In this document: positions 26,724-37,872 of the stretch, piece by piece
Numbering within the stretch: the first letter of the stretch is position 1
How the letters are laid out: every line of letters begins with the position of its first letter
DNA from: Mesorhabditis belari
Lineage: Eukaryota > Nematoda > Chromadorea > Rhabditida > Rhabditidae
DNA: 64,000 bases
Direction: 5' to 3'
Assembly: GCA_958450365.1 (NCBI GenBank)
Contig: CAUEEP010000755.1
Coordinates: 372,001-436,000, forward strand
Program-made: the position numbers and the translations under genes
The notes under the pieces: model-generated
Seen by the model: the letters and a program-made list of their open reading frames with translations, nothing else
What the model was told of the DNA's origin: nothing
Database searches by the model: none

Positions 26724-27153
26724 TACCGTAAATACTGTAATAGTACCCAATCCCCCTCGTACAGTCGCGTAGTCGCAAAAGTTTTTTAGTATTTCATTTT
26801 TTTCAAAGCGCCCGTACTTTCAAAAAAATGCGTCTTTGGTATCAAAAATAGCTGAAATTCAGGGCTATTTTTTGATACTAAAGTGCGCATTGTAGCATAA
26901 ACCAGTGTCGAGAAAAACTCGTTTTTTCGGGATGGTTGCGTAGTCTAACTTTAAACATCCCGTTCTCCGCGCTGCTTTATGCTACAATGCATGTTTTGGT
27001 ATCAAAAAATAGCTGAAATTCAGGGCTATTTTTTGATATATGTTGTAGCATTGTAGCATCAGCCAGTGTCGAGAAAAACTCGTTCAAAGCTAGACTACGC
27101 AACACTCCGCACCGTCATTACGGGGGTGGGCTACTATTACAGTATTTACGGTA
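26724..27153. mobile_element. MITE family X, copy 2 (full length)
   Basis: 430 bp, TACCGTAAATACTGTAATAG to CTATTACAGTATTTACGGTA. Internal inverted repeats of GGTATCAAAAAATAGC type. Other copies at 34072, 37012, 50113 and 58965. Confidence 0.9.
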
Positions 27154-27190
27154 TGTCTTTAAAGAAATAGAAACCTCTTGTATTACTTCC

Positions 27191-28130
27191 TTTTAGCCAC
27201 CTTCTCCATCAACTTTTGCACGCTTTGCCCAATTTAAACCACTCGCAATTTTGCCAGATCATTTCCCTTCCCAACCATTTCTCCTAGTGTACATCATTGC
27301 GCACGTCCAACATCAAACACTTGATCTCTTGCTATACTCGAAGAGAATCTTTTCCAGCTTCAGATTTTCGCTGTTGAATGTTGAAGCGAGTTGCATAGGC
27401 ACACTTTTGTCAATCGCTGTTTCACGTAGTCCAATAATTTAACATGAGCAACAGGAATCGGCTAAAGAAAAAGGATTTAATTCAAATTTTTACAAACAGT
27501 ACATTTAAGATTAAAAACAACAATATTCTACTATATATAAAGAAACTAAAATGTCTGTTTGTGCTCTGTCTGTGCGTATTACTCCTCCGCGCCTAGTGAG
27601 CGCCGAGGAGTAGTGCAGCAAATGATTTATAGTTATAGTATTACGTCTGAAATTTACGAATGCAACAATGCCTAGAGTTTTTTGAGAAAAAGGTAGCGAA
27701 TTATTACGAATATAGGAAATTTTAGATCTTTCATTTTAGATGTTTCGCTCAACAACAAGCTTCAGCTTTTCAGCCGCTTCAGCTTTTCAGCCGCTTCAGC
27801 TTTTCAGCCGCTTCAGCTTTTCAACCGCTTCAGCTTTTCAACCGCTTCAGCTTTTCAACCGCTTCAGCTTTTCAACCGCTTCAGCTTTTCAACCGCTTCA
27901 GCTTTTCAACCGCTTCAGCTTTTCAAGACAATTCAATGTGGATTCAATGCGTTCGTATGCTAGTAGACTGCTTTTGCTCGTGCGCTTTGCCCAATTTAAA
28001 CCACTCGCAATTTTGCTAGATCATTTCCCTTCTCAACCATTTCACCTGGTGTACATTATTCAACAAACGTTCACTTGAACGTCCAACATCAAACCCTTGA
28101 TCTCTTGCTATACTCGAAGAGAATTTCTTA
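27191..28130 (+). repeat. Direct duplication around a 17-bp minisatellite, possible Helitron end
   Basis: GCTTTGCCCAATTTAAACCA..TCGAAGAGAAT occurs at about 27222-27350 and again at about 27978-28125. Between the copies, TCTACTATATATAAAG at 27530 followed by GTCTGTTTGTGCTCTGTC resembles the 5' terminus of many Helitrons. Both duplicated blocks are open in one frame (ARFAQFKPLAIL..HFPSQPF), but I recognise no protein. No replication/helicase domain is present. The Helitron assignment is tentative. Confidence 0.4.
27765..27930. repeat. 17-bp AGCTTTTCAACCGCTTC tandem repeat
   Basis: About ten copies. Because 17 is not a multiple of 3, the encoded string cycles through all frames; coding is unlikely. 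Confidence 0.93.
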
Positions 28131-28507
28131 TGAAAATCTCTGCTTTTTTTCCATAATTTAACCTTTAATCCTTCGAGTTTAAGAGATTTTTAAATGCTTC
28201 AACATTGATAAATACATTGAAAAACTAGATTCAAACTATTCTAGCAACACTGATCACATTTCAAAAAATCAAACCGCAAAAAAAAACTCAAAACTCAACT
28301 CTTATCATCTCATTTCGTTTTTATGGTTTGGCCTGTAGGGGTGTGAACTTTTTTTCCAAAGAAAAATCGCCATTGCCTCCATCAAAGCAGAGAGTTTTAT
28401 GGGTAAAACCTCGAAATGCGGAACATATGATAAGCCGACTTTCGACCCGCATAAAAGCTTTTGAGTGATCCAAGAAATTCTATTGAACTTCCCAGCACCC
28501 TTCTCGA

Positions 28508-31500
28508 ATGCTCGGCTTCACAGTAATCCTCGCTCTCGTGGGAACAGTCTCCGCTGCATGCACTGGATCCACTTGTGAAACATGCTCGTTCAGTTCGGGA
28601 TGCGGGTGAGAAAAGAAAATGAATGCTGAAGGCTATTTGTAAAAAAAGCTATGGTTTAGTCTTGCTTCAGTTGCTTGGTCTAGCCTTGCTTCAGTTGCTT
28701 GGTCTAGCCTTGCTTCAGTTGCTCGGTTTAGCCTTGCTTCAGTTGCTTGGTTTAGCCTAGAAATGCTTCAGTAACAATGTCAAGTTTCTGTTGAAGCTTG
28801 ACTCACTTTTGTTCAATCAAATATCTTTTGGTCTTTATTTAAGCCAAGTGCTAATGATTCGAAGGATTTTTTCTAAAAGACACCTATTTTAAAAGAACTT
28901 TCGTAAATAAAAAGCCAGTTTTCATGGCTGTTTTCATGGCTGTTTTTATGACTGTTTACTTACGGTTTTCATGGCAAACAAGCTATGGTTTAGCCTTGAA
29001 ATGCTTCAGTAACAATGTCAAGTTTCTGTTGGCTTGACTCACTATTGGGTACTTGTCGGTTATACATCCACAGAGACTCATCTAGGTTAAGCAAGAAGCT
29101 GACAACTTGTGAGGAGTGATTATGTTCAGTGATTATGTTCATTGATTATATTTAAAAGAACTTTCGTAAGTAAAAAGTCAGTTTTCATGCAAAAAGCTCA
29201 TCTTTGCTGTTGTTGGATGAGCCTCGTGGTTTCTCATCGGTTAATATTAAAAACTGAAAACTGAATGAAAACTGACTGCTTGATTATAGAATTGAATCAA
29301 TGCATATGAAATGGCTAAATTTTTGCGCTGTTGAAGTCCTTTATGAGGCCTAAGAGCTATGAGGATTGTTTACACAAAAGTGCTCTCATTGTTACACAAA
29401 ATATTTAGATTGATTTGATGGTTAGTCACGAATAAATGCTTTTGTTGAACATTTAGTCATTGAAAATGCATTGATAGAAGAATAAGTTGCATTCGAGAAT
29501 AAGTTTCTTTTAGAAAATGCATCACTCAAAGAGAGTCCATTCTATTAATGATCGGCTTTGATTGTTTTGAGGAAATTGAATCTAGAAACTGGTAAAACTG
29601 ATAAATTTGATAAATTCATATTTGTTCAATGTGTAGACCTTCCTTTATAACGGTATCTTTTACAAAAATCACTATTTTAGATGGAATGGCGCTCAGTGTG
29701 TGTCGTCCGGTCTTCTGAACCTGAATTGCGGAAACGCTGGCTGGGTTCGTGAGCTCGGAATTTGTTGCACTCAATTACAAGATGGCTTCCTCTTACAAGA
29801 TCTCTTACAAGATCCACTTACAAGATCGCTCCCCTTGCGCACAAACTTGTCCAGGGAGAAAGAGCCGAACCAGGACCTTTTTGACATTGTGACAAACAGT
29901 TCAGCATTGTAACAAACAGACCAGCATTGTAACCAACAGTCCAGCATTGTGACAAACAGGCTAGCATTGTGACAAACAGGCTAGCATTGTGACAAACAGT
30001 CCAGCATTGTGACAAACAGACCAGCATTGTGACCGAGTCGCTCGAAAGGGTGAAATAAGTGTAGAAGAATAAGATAATAAGATAATCAGATAATAAGCGA
30101 AACAACAAGTCTTTTGTTTGTAGTATTTACAACTCAATACTTTAGTATACTTTAGCCTACTTTAGTATTATGTCATTAAACTTATTTACTGAATTTAAAT
30201 AACATTTCACTTTTTTCCCTATTACTGTTCTTTTTTGTTTCTGAAAAGAGTTTAAGTAAACAGCAAAATTAAGAAACTGATTTTAATCTAAACACGTTTA
30301 CAGACTTGCCATGATGCCTACGCTTGTCCAGGTACTCCACCCGCCTACAACGAGAGCTTCGCCCGGAATCAGCTCTGGAGATTGCATGCAGCTCAAGCTC
30401 AAAATGTACCCACAGATATTGGGGTGAATGAACAGAAATTTCTTTTTATTAATGTTTGATTGTTTTAGTTCATCGGCTGTATGGAAGCAGCTGACGCGTC
30501 AGCCGTTTTCCTTGGGCGTGTCCAAGTCACATGCGGATTCCCGGTACCGTTTTAGGTTCTCGTTTGAATCTTGTGCCACATAACATCCGAGACTTGCGAA
30601 TCTAGCGATGAACGTTAGGCTTAGGCTTAGGCTTAGGCTTAGGCTTAGGCTCAGGCTTGGACTTAGTGCGTAGGCTAGCGGCTAGCGCCTAGCACTAAGT
30701 CTATTTGGGTTTGGGCTACACCCCCAATTTCCGGATCTCAGCCAGTTCTCGGAGTTAAGCTTAGGCTTAGGCTTTTAGGCTTAGGCTTAGGCTTAGGCTT
30801 GGACTAAGTACAAAGGCTAGCGGCTAGCGCCTAGCACTAAATCTATTTGGGTTTGGGCTAAACCCCCATTTTCTGGATCTCAGTCAGTTTAGGCTTAGGA
30901 ACGCATTATTTAGCGTAGATCACTAGATCTTATCTATCTAGCGATTATCTAGCCGATCTAGTGCCCCTACTTACAAATCTTAAACTCTTTTAGCGAACTG
31001 TGAGCAGTGTAAAAAGAAAACGAAAGAAAAATGAAACCCTTTTTACAGCTTCCCACTGATTCATGCACTACGGATGTTTTCGCATTGCCCGCCTCAAACG
31101 CCATTGTTGCCACAACTCTCGGAACAGCCGTAAACTCCACACAAGTCAGACAGGAGAACTTTTTTTTATCAGCATAGATACATTTTAGTCTATTAAAATA
31201 ATGGCCTTTTAAAGATATTCTCATTTTTCAGCTTATCAACGCACTCATTGCTCTAACCATTCCGCTCACCACCAACGGGGTCAGCTTACCTTTTTCTTTA
31301 TAATTATAATTTTCTTTTTCTTCAGGTTATCATCTATTGGGATAACGCTAACTCGTTGTTATGGCCTGGTGTGGAAACAATTCTTTCAAGCGCCTTTGCC
31401 CCCTCATCACCTTATGCAGGATACAATGTAAGTAACAGGAACTTAGAAGTAACTTAGAAGTAACTTCAGTCCATCATCATTAGAACTAACTTCAGTCCTC

Positions 31501-32310
31501 ATTTTTTCCTAAGTTTTATCAAAACATATCAAATCCACAAAATAACTTTAAACTTTAGCTGGTTCTCTCCGGCCACTCGATCGGTGCAGCGGTTGCCGTG
31601 CTTATGGCGGGAGAGGTTTGTGTATTATATTTATCGAAAATGATTGATTCGTGTTTCCTTACAATCTTTCAACTTTATTGTAGGCGGCCCAGGCAAGCTG
31701 GCTTCCATCAACTGCCCAAGTGTCGTCGATCACTTTTGGTGAGCCCCGAATTGGCAACTATGCTTTTCTCGACTCGAACTTTGCTGTGGTTAGTGTTTTT
31801 TTGAATTACCAATGTCAGATTCATCGTTAATGACTAAATGAAAATGACCTTTTAGGCACCAAATCATTTGCGAATCATCAATCAAAACGACGTGATCACT
31901 ACTCTTCCCCTCGCGGGACTTGGCGTCTTCCACACTAAGTATCCGGTAGTTTAGATAGACAATTTAGATAGGAAAGTGTTTTTAGGTTCAATACAAGAAT
32001 GGAATGACTTCAGCATTCCTCGGCACTCAAACCATCTGCAATACTTATGAGGATTCGAGTGAGTTTCCATTGAGCTTTAGTAGTCAATAAAACAGTCAAA
32101 ACTTGAACGTCAAAACTAGAAAACACAAATTTCAATAGAGAACTTTCTTAACGAGTTTGTAAGCTTTTAAATCTTTAAAAATGGTCAGATTGTGCGGCAA
32201 ACACGTTGAGCGGAATCCCGGGCCTTTCTCCCGACTATCACAACGTGTATTTCGGCACTCCCTCCTATCCAACATGGCGTGCCACCAATTGCTCATATGC
32301 GGGAATTTGA
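28508..32310 (+). CDS. Secreted class-3 (fungal-type) lipase, copy 1
   Basis: Twelve exons, about 350 residues. Signal peptide MLGFTVILALVGTVSA, then a Cys-rich PSI-like start (CETCSFSSGCGWNGAQC). Main exons: 28508-28605, 29681-about 29744, 30304-30423, 30469-30543, 31049-31144, 31232-31279, 31326-31427, 31559-31615, 31684-31788, 31856-31945, 31986-32058, 32189-32310. The alpha/beta-hydrolase triad is visible: Ser in LVLSGHSIGAAVAVLM (31559 exon), Asp in NQNDVITTLP, His in SPDYHNVYFG near the C-terminus. Such enzymes hydrolyse acylglycerols outside the cell or in the gut lumen. The exon 2 to 3 junction is uncertain: phase fits a weak donor (GTTCGT), while the better GTGAGC donor would need a different acceptor. 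Introns hold TTAGGC arrays and minisatellites. Confidence 0.87.
28655..28765. repeat. 24-bp repeat in lipase intron 1 (copy 1)
   Basis: Units like TTGGTCTAGCCTTGCTTC, about four copies. The orthologous array in copy 2 (53150-53285) has its own variants (TTGGTTTAGCTTTCTTCAG). Confidence 0.88.
29885..30040. repeat. 20-bp CATTGTGACAAACAGTCCAG repeat in lipase intron 2
   Basis: About eight copies directly after the region of exon 2. The copy-2 equivalent is 54093-54250. Confidence 0.9.
30615..30806 (+). repeat. Interstitial TTAGGC arrays, lipase copy 1 intron 4
   Basis: Two short arrays (six perfect TTAGGC units from 30615 with a TCAGGC variant; a second from about 30754) separated by a GGCTAGCGGCTAGCGCC hairpin tract. 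TTAGGC is the canonical nematode telomere repeat. All arrays run in the same direction. Confidence 0.9.
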
Positions 32311-32399
32311 GTGTTTGAAGATTCAAGACAAAAACATAAAAAAATTCACAATCTTAATAACTGCTAATAAATTCTTTGTTTTACTTCTGATAAAATCGC

Positions 32400-33268
32400 A
32401 AGTTGAGCGGAATCTCGAGTAAGGCCTCGAGTGAGTTTTGCTTTAGTGGCCAATAAAGCATTAAGCTCTAGTGGCCAATAAAAGCGTCACCCGTTTTCCT
32501 CGGGCGTGTCCAAGTCAAATGCGGATTCCCGGTAATGTTTTGGGTTCTCGTTTGGATCTTGTGGCACATAACATCTGAGATTTTTAGGCTTAGGCTTAGG
32601 CTCAGGCTCAGGCTTAGGCTTAGGCTTAGGCTCAGGCTTAGGCTTAGGCCTAGGCTCAGGCTCAGGATCGTTTGGATCTTATGGCACATATTTTTCATAT
32701 AACATCTGAGATTTGCGAATTTAATCTATCTAGTTCCCCCCGACCTACAAATCTTAACTCTTTGAGCAAACTGTGAGCAGTGTAAAACGAAATAAAAATT
32801 CAATACAGGGTGCGCTCCATTTTGCCTCCATTTGCTTTATTTTTATGCGCTTTTGAGTTGACTATCTTTGCTACTTTATATTTATTATGCAAATTTTGAC
32901 TTTTAAAAATGGTAGCTACTCTTTAAATGTTATGTTATGTGAAAAATATGTGCCACAAGATCCAAACGAGAACCCAAAACGTTACCGTGAATCCGCATTT
33001 GACTTGGACACGCCCGAGGAAAACGGGTGACGCTTTTATTGGCCCCTAAAGCTTAATGGAAACTCACTCAAAGCCTCATAAGTATTGCAGTTTGATTGCC
33101 GAGGAATGCTGAAGTGATTCCATTCTTGTATTGAACCTAAAAACACTTTTCATTCAATCCTATCTAAACTGTCTATCTAAACTACCGGATACTTGGTGTG
33201 GAAGACGCCAAGTGAGACGGGAAGAGTAGTGATCACGTCGTTTTAGTTAGACGGGAAGAGTAGTGATC
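32400..33268. pseudogene. Scrambled lipase fragments
   Basis: Downstream of lipase copy 1: a plus-strand fragment of exon 4 and intron 4 (about 32480-32790, with TTCCTCGGGCGTGTCCAAG and a TTAGGC/TCAGGC array at 32584-32666), then minus-strand fragments of exon 4 (about 32950-33050) and of exons 11 and 10 (about 33060-33260, GGATACTTGGTGTGGAAGAC). None has an open product. The minus-strand exon 10 piece carries the GTGTGGAAGAC form seen in lipase copy 2 rather than copy 1. Confidence 0.8.
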
Positions 33269-33734
33269 CTGTATTGAATTTTTATTAAATTTCGATTAAA
33301 TTTCTATTAAATTTCGATTAAATTTCTATTAAACTCTATCAAATGCTATTCTAGAATGTTTGAAAATTCTCTAATTCTCTAATCACAATGAACAAGAAAA
33401 TACTTTCCATTTTCTGTTTGATTTTTCGATACTCAAACAGCATTTTGAGGTTTTGAAATCTTTGAAAAATCACCTGCTTCTCTTGTCTTGTCTTTTGTGA
33501 TGAAAATTGAGCACTAATTGAAAATTGAGCACTTCATCACTTCAAATCAATAAATGGAAATCGTCTACGAGGAACCAAACGGCTACTTATTAGCCCTAAA
33601 AATCACGGGAATTTTCGCAACATCATTCAACCTTTACACAATCTACTTAATCGTTTGCGTTTCACCAATTTCGATGAAAAACTATCGATATGTGATTTTA
33701 TTTTATCAGGTAACCATTTATTTTCAATCATAAA

Positions 33735-33803
33735 TCGTTTTCAATCGTTTCAATCGTTTCAATCGTTTCAATCGTTTCAATCGTTTCAATCGTTTCAATC
33801 GTT
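33735..33803. repeat. 9-bp TTTCAATCG repeat
   Basis: About seven units directly upstream of the exon-2 acceptor of the Srh gene. The sister copy (57880-57903) has essentially one unit, so the array expanded after duplication or collapsed in copy 2. Confidence 0.9.
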
Positions 33804-34071
33804 TTCAGATTCAATCAACGCTTCTTGAGCTTTTCTTGCATTGTATTGCTGTCGAGTTCTTCTTTCCAACAATCAGTGTACGCTTTTATGGCATCACGTA
33901 CACATGGTTTCAATGGAGTGCCACAACACATTATGTAAAAGAGATCTTTGTATAATTATAAACAAACGAGTTTCTTGTTTGTAAACGATTTCGAAATAGA
34001 AAGCGAAGGCTTTCAAAAGACAATTGAATCGGATTTGATAAGTTTATTTGGATTTAGACATAGGGATGCAC

Positions 34072-34340
34072 TACTGTAAATACTGTAATAGTACCCCACC
34101 TCCCTCGTACAGTCGCGTAGTCCCAAAAGTTTTTTAGTATTTCATTTTTTTCAAAGCTCCCGTACTTTCAAGAAATGCATCTTTGGTATCAAAAAATAGC
34201 CCTGAATTTCAGCTATTTTTTGATATATGTTGTAGCATTGTAGCATCAACCAGTGTCGAGAAAAGCCCGTTCAAAGCTAGGCTACGCAACACTCCGCACC
34301 GTCATTATGGGGGTGGGCTACTATTACAGTATTTACGGTA
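34072..34340. mobile_element. MITE family X, copy 3 (internally deleted)
   Basis: 269 bp with both family ends (TACTGTAAATACTGTAATAG; CTATTACAGTATTTACGGTA), in intron 2 of the Srh gene. The equivalent place in copy 2 is no longer identifiable because the gene is eroded there. Confidence 0.9.
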
Positions 34341-34344
34341 GGTC

Positions 34345-35530
34345 ATGGTGGCCTTTTAATACAAAAGGCTTTATAGAATCGTCCATGCTGATTCTGAATA
34401 TGCTTTTACTTTTTCCAATTGAGCTCTGTATATGGCATCAAAGTTTTGGCTGATTTTTGGAATCCTTAGAAGCTTTTTCTCTTCCTAAAAAGAGTGCTAG
34501 TGGCGCAGTGAGTAGTGTGCTCGTCTCCAGAATTCTCCTCGAGTTTAAGCTCGGGTTCGAGTTCGATCCCGTTATGCAATTCGCTCCCTTTTTGCTTTTT
34601 TTTGAGAAAATGATTAGATGGTTTTAAAGGTTTTAAAGAGAGTGCTAGTGGCGCAGTGGATAGTGTGCTCGTCTCCAGAATCTCTTGCCCGGGTTCGCAT
34701 TAGCTTTCAGTATTCTCTCTGCTTTTGTTGAGAAAATCAAAATTGAATTCTACTATTTTATGAAATTCAATTCAATTTCATTCAATTCCATTCAATTCCA
34801 CTATTTTGCAGAAGCAATTCGTGAAATCGTGAACAATCTTCCACCAACAACAAACCACATTTATTAATAAAGCATTTATCCTCCTAAATCATTTCTAGAC
34901 ATTTCTTTCGTTAATTAAAGACAAAATAAACATTTTCGAATCATTTTCTCAAAAAAAAAGCAAAAAGGGAGCGAATTGCATACCGGGATCGAACTCGAAC
35001 CCGAGCTTGAACTCGAAGAGAATTCTGGAGACGAGCACACTACTCACTGCGCCACTAGCACTCTTTTTAGGAAGAGAAAAAGCTTCTAAGGATTCCAAAA
35101 ATCGGCCAAAACTTTGATGCCATATACAGAGCTCAATTGGAAAAAGTAAAAGCATATTCGGAATCAGCATAGCCGACTCTATAAAGCCTTTTTTATTGCC
35201 TTTGTAAGGCTGGTCATAGTAGCCTTTTGTAAGGCTAGTCATAGTAGCCTTTTGTAAGGCTGGTCATAGTAGCCTTTTGTAAGGCTAGTCATAGTAGCCT
35301 TTTGTAAGGCCACTGTGACCTAGTGCCTCTGGAATTCAATCCGTAAAATGGAATTGAATTGAATTCCATAAAATAGTAGAATTCAATTTAGATTTTCTAA
35401 TGATTTTCTCAACAAAAGCAGAGAGAATACTGAAAGCGAATTCGAACCCGGGCAAGAGATTCTGGAGACGAGCACACTATCCACTGCGCCACTAGCTCTC
35501 TCTCTTTAAAACCTTCAAAACCTATTTATC
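34345..35530. mobile_element. Inverted complex of tRNA-headed elements
   Basis: Four tRNA-like cores with GTGGCGCAGTG.ATAGTGTGC and GTCTCCAGAAT (tRNA-Trp-like, CCA in the anticodon position): plus strand at about 34497 and 34644, minus strand at about 34995-35060 and 35440-35500. Two arms A (34370-34610) and B (34625-34860) are followed by their reverse complements A' (34950-35200) and B' (35330-35520), i.e. order A B A' B' and not a simple palindrome. A 24-bp repeat (GTAAGGCTGGTCATAGTAGC, 35201-35320) separates A' from B'. GGGTTCGAGTTCGATCCCG supplies a T-arm-like end. Confidence 0.7.
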
Positions 35531-36071
35531 GTATAGTTTTGCCATTACACTAAGAGATTTTCTAGATAATCATCTTGCATCTGATCATCACGATGGCTAT
35601 AGGCGTTGCTATGTGTTTCCTCTATCGACATCGATTACTTCTTTCCAAAGGTCATTGGCTAAGGCAAAAACAAAAGAATATAATAGAAAACTGAAACGTT
35701 TATTTAAACAGATTCAACGTTCACACATGGGCGATCATTTGTTTAACCCATTTTTTTCTTTGGTTTTCATTTTGTTCCTTTTCCATTGTTGGACTCCACC
35801 TTGAACAGCCGCCAAAAGCAACCGGGATTCCTTTATTGCTAAAGGTTGGTGGAGTTTAATGAATGTTTTTGGCGAAATGTCGAACTTTTTAGAATTACCC
35901 AAAATATGCGTTTATTGCAAGCGATTTAGACGCTTGGATTCCCGATTTATCGATCCCGCTTTTTACACAATTTCCTAAATTCAATGCAATAAATGGAGTT
36001 GAATTTTACGTTTTCTGGATAATCCTCGAAATGGGATCTCTGGTTGGTGAGATGAAAATCATTTTTTTGCG

Positions 36072-36272
36072 TTACTGCCCAGTGGACGTTACTGCCCCAG
36101 TGGACGTTACTGCCCCAGTGGACGTTACTGCCCCAGTGGACGTTACTGCCCCAGTGGACGTGACTGCCCCAGTGGACGTGACTGCCCCAGTGGACGTGAC
36201 TGCCCCAGTGGACGTGACTGCCCCAGTGGACGTGACTGCCCCAGTGGACGTTAGTGCCCAGTGGACGTTACT
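36072..36272. repeat. 18-bp GTGGACGTTACTGCCCCA minisatellite
   Basis: About eleven copies beginning some 30 bp after the donor of intron 4 of the Srh gene; the second half has GTGACT for GTTACT. A three-unit relative with the same leader (TTTTTTGCGTTACTG) is at 44887-44945. Confidence 0.95.
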
Positions 36273-36289
36273 GCCGTTAAAATAAGAGT

Positions 36290-37011
36290 ATTATAACCAA
36301 GAAATCGTTATCATATTTTACCTACTAGTTAGCATATATTTAGAGATTATTCAGCAGAAATTACAGATGAAACTGTTCACTGGTTTTTAAGAAAATCACA
36401 AATTTAAGGAACCGCAACAACTTTATGGAAAACCCTAATATTGGGTTGAGTTCATTTAAACTAAATACTTTAAAGAAGAAGATAATTGAGTACCAAATCT
36501 TGCTAAAACTTTTCGTTTTTTTCTTCATCAAAAAGAAAAATCTAGCTTTTTATAAATTTCTTAATATGATAATCAGAGAATTGCCTAGTTTTGGACTAAA
36601 TTTCATCCCGATCTAATGAATTCAAGCAATGAATGAGCTGAATGAATTCAACTTCAAGCAAGAGGCTTTTCTTTGCAATCAACGCACTCTTTGAGCTTCT
36701 TTGAGCTGTGAACAAGATTTTCAGCTAAAAGTTGGCAATTTAAACTAAATACTTTAAAGAAGAAGATAATTTAAAGAGAATTTAAATAAAAACCTAGATC
36801 TATTAGGTTGGAAAGAAAGAATACTGGTAAAAAAAGTCTCTTGATTGAATTCTTTTTTTGAAAACTTTTTGAAGGAGTCTATCTTTACAAGTGACTTTTT
36901 TTTCGCTCTTTTATTCATAGATCAATTTTGATTCATCAAAACAGGATAAAAACTTGCTGCCTAATAGAGAATCGAATACTAAGAATGTTTCAAAAGTTCT
37001 ATAGAAAGACA
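36290..37011. other. Intron 4 filler
   Basis: No gene recognised. The right part (36790-37010) is shared with 58765-58960 as part of the segmental duplication. A 63-codon frame at 36425 has no support. Confidence 0.4.
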
Positions 37012-37442
37012 TACCGTAAATACTGTAATAGTACCCCACCCCCATAATGACGGTGCGGAGTGTTGCGTAGTCTAGCTTTGAACGAGTTTTTCTCGACACT
37101 GGTTGATGCTACAATGCTACAACATATATCAAAAAAATAGCTGTAATTCAGGGCTATTTTTTGATACCAAAGTGCACATTGTAGCATAAAGCAGCGCGGA
37201 GAACGGGATGTTTAAAGTTAGACTACGCAACCATCCCGAAAAAACGCGTTTTTCTCGACACTGGTTTATGCTACAATGCTCGTTTTGGTATCAAAAAATA
37301 GCTGAAATTCAGGGCTATTTTTTGATACCAAAGTGCGCATCGTAGCCTAAACCAGTGTCGAGAAAAACGCGTTCAAAGCTAGACTACGCAACACTCCGCC
37401 CCGTCATTATGGGGGTAGGGTACTATTACAGTATTTACAGTA
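37012..37442. mobile_element. MITE family X, copy 4
   Basis: 431 bp, TACCGTAAATACTGTAATAG to CTATTACAGTATTTACAGTA, opposite orientation to copy 2. Flanks on both sides match those of copy 6 (58965), so the insertion is older than the segmental duplication. Confidence 0.92.
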
Positions 37443-37799
37443 GTTCAGCCTTTGAGGAATCCTATAAACAAAAACTCTATGGCTTAGATATGGCCTAGAT
37501 CAGAATTGACTGGTTTCAAACATCAGCTTCCTGCTTGAAGTCTAGCCATTAGATCGGGATGAAACTTTACCCAAAACTAGGTAATTTTAGTTTCTTTTGT
37601 TTTTGTGATGTTCAAAATGTTATCTTTTTAATGTTTTTAATGTTTTTAATGCTTTTCTTCTGCTTTTATCTTTAAATTTTTAGTGCATTTTGTTGATTTT
37701 TCATTCATTCTACTTGTTGAACATATCGCTTCATCGAATGAGTGCGCAAGCGCGAAAGCTACACAAAGGACTTTGTATTTCGTTGATTATTCAAGTATG

Positions 37800-37872
37800 A
37801 ACAAGAATGGCAGTGACAGTGACAGTGCATTGGCAGTGACAGTGCATTGGCAGTGACAGTGCATTGGCAGTG
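37800..37872. repeat. 17-bp GCATTGGCAGTGACAGT repeat
   Basis: About four units in the short intron 5 of the Srh gene. Confidence 0.85.

Noticed and set aside
30967..31224. 85-codon minus-strand frame
   Set aside because: Antisense to lipase exon 5 and its intron.
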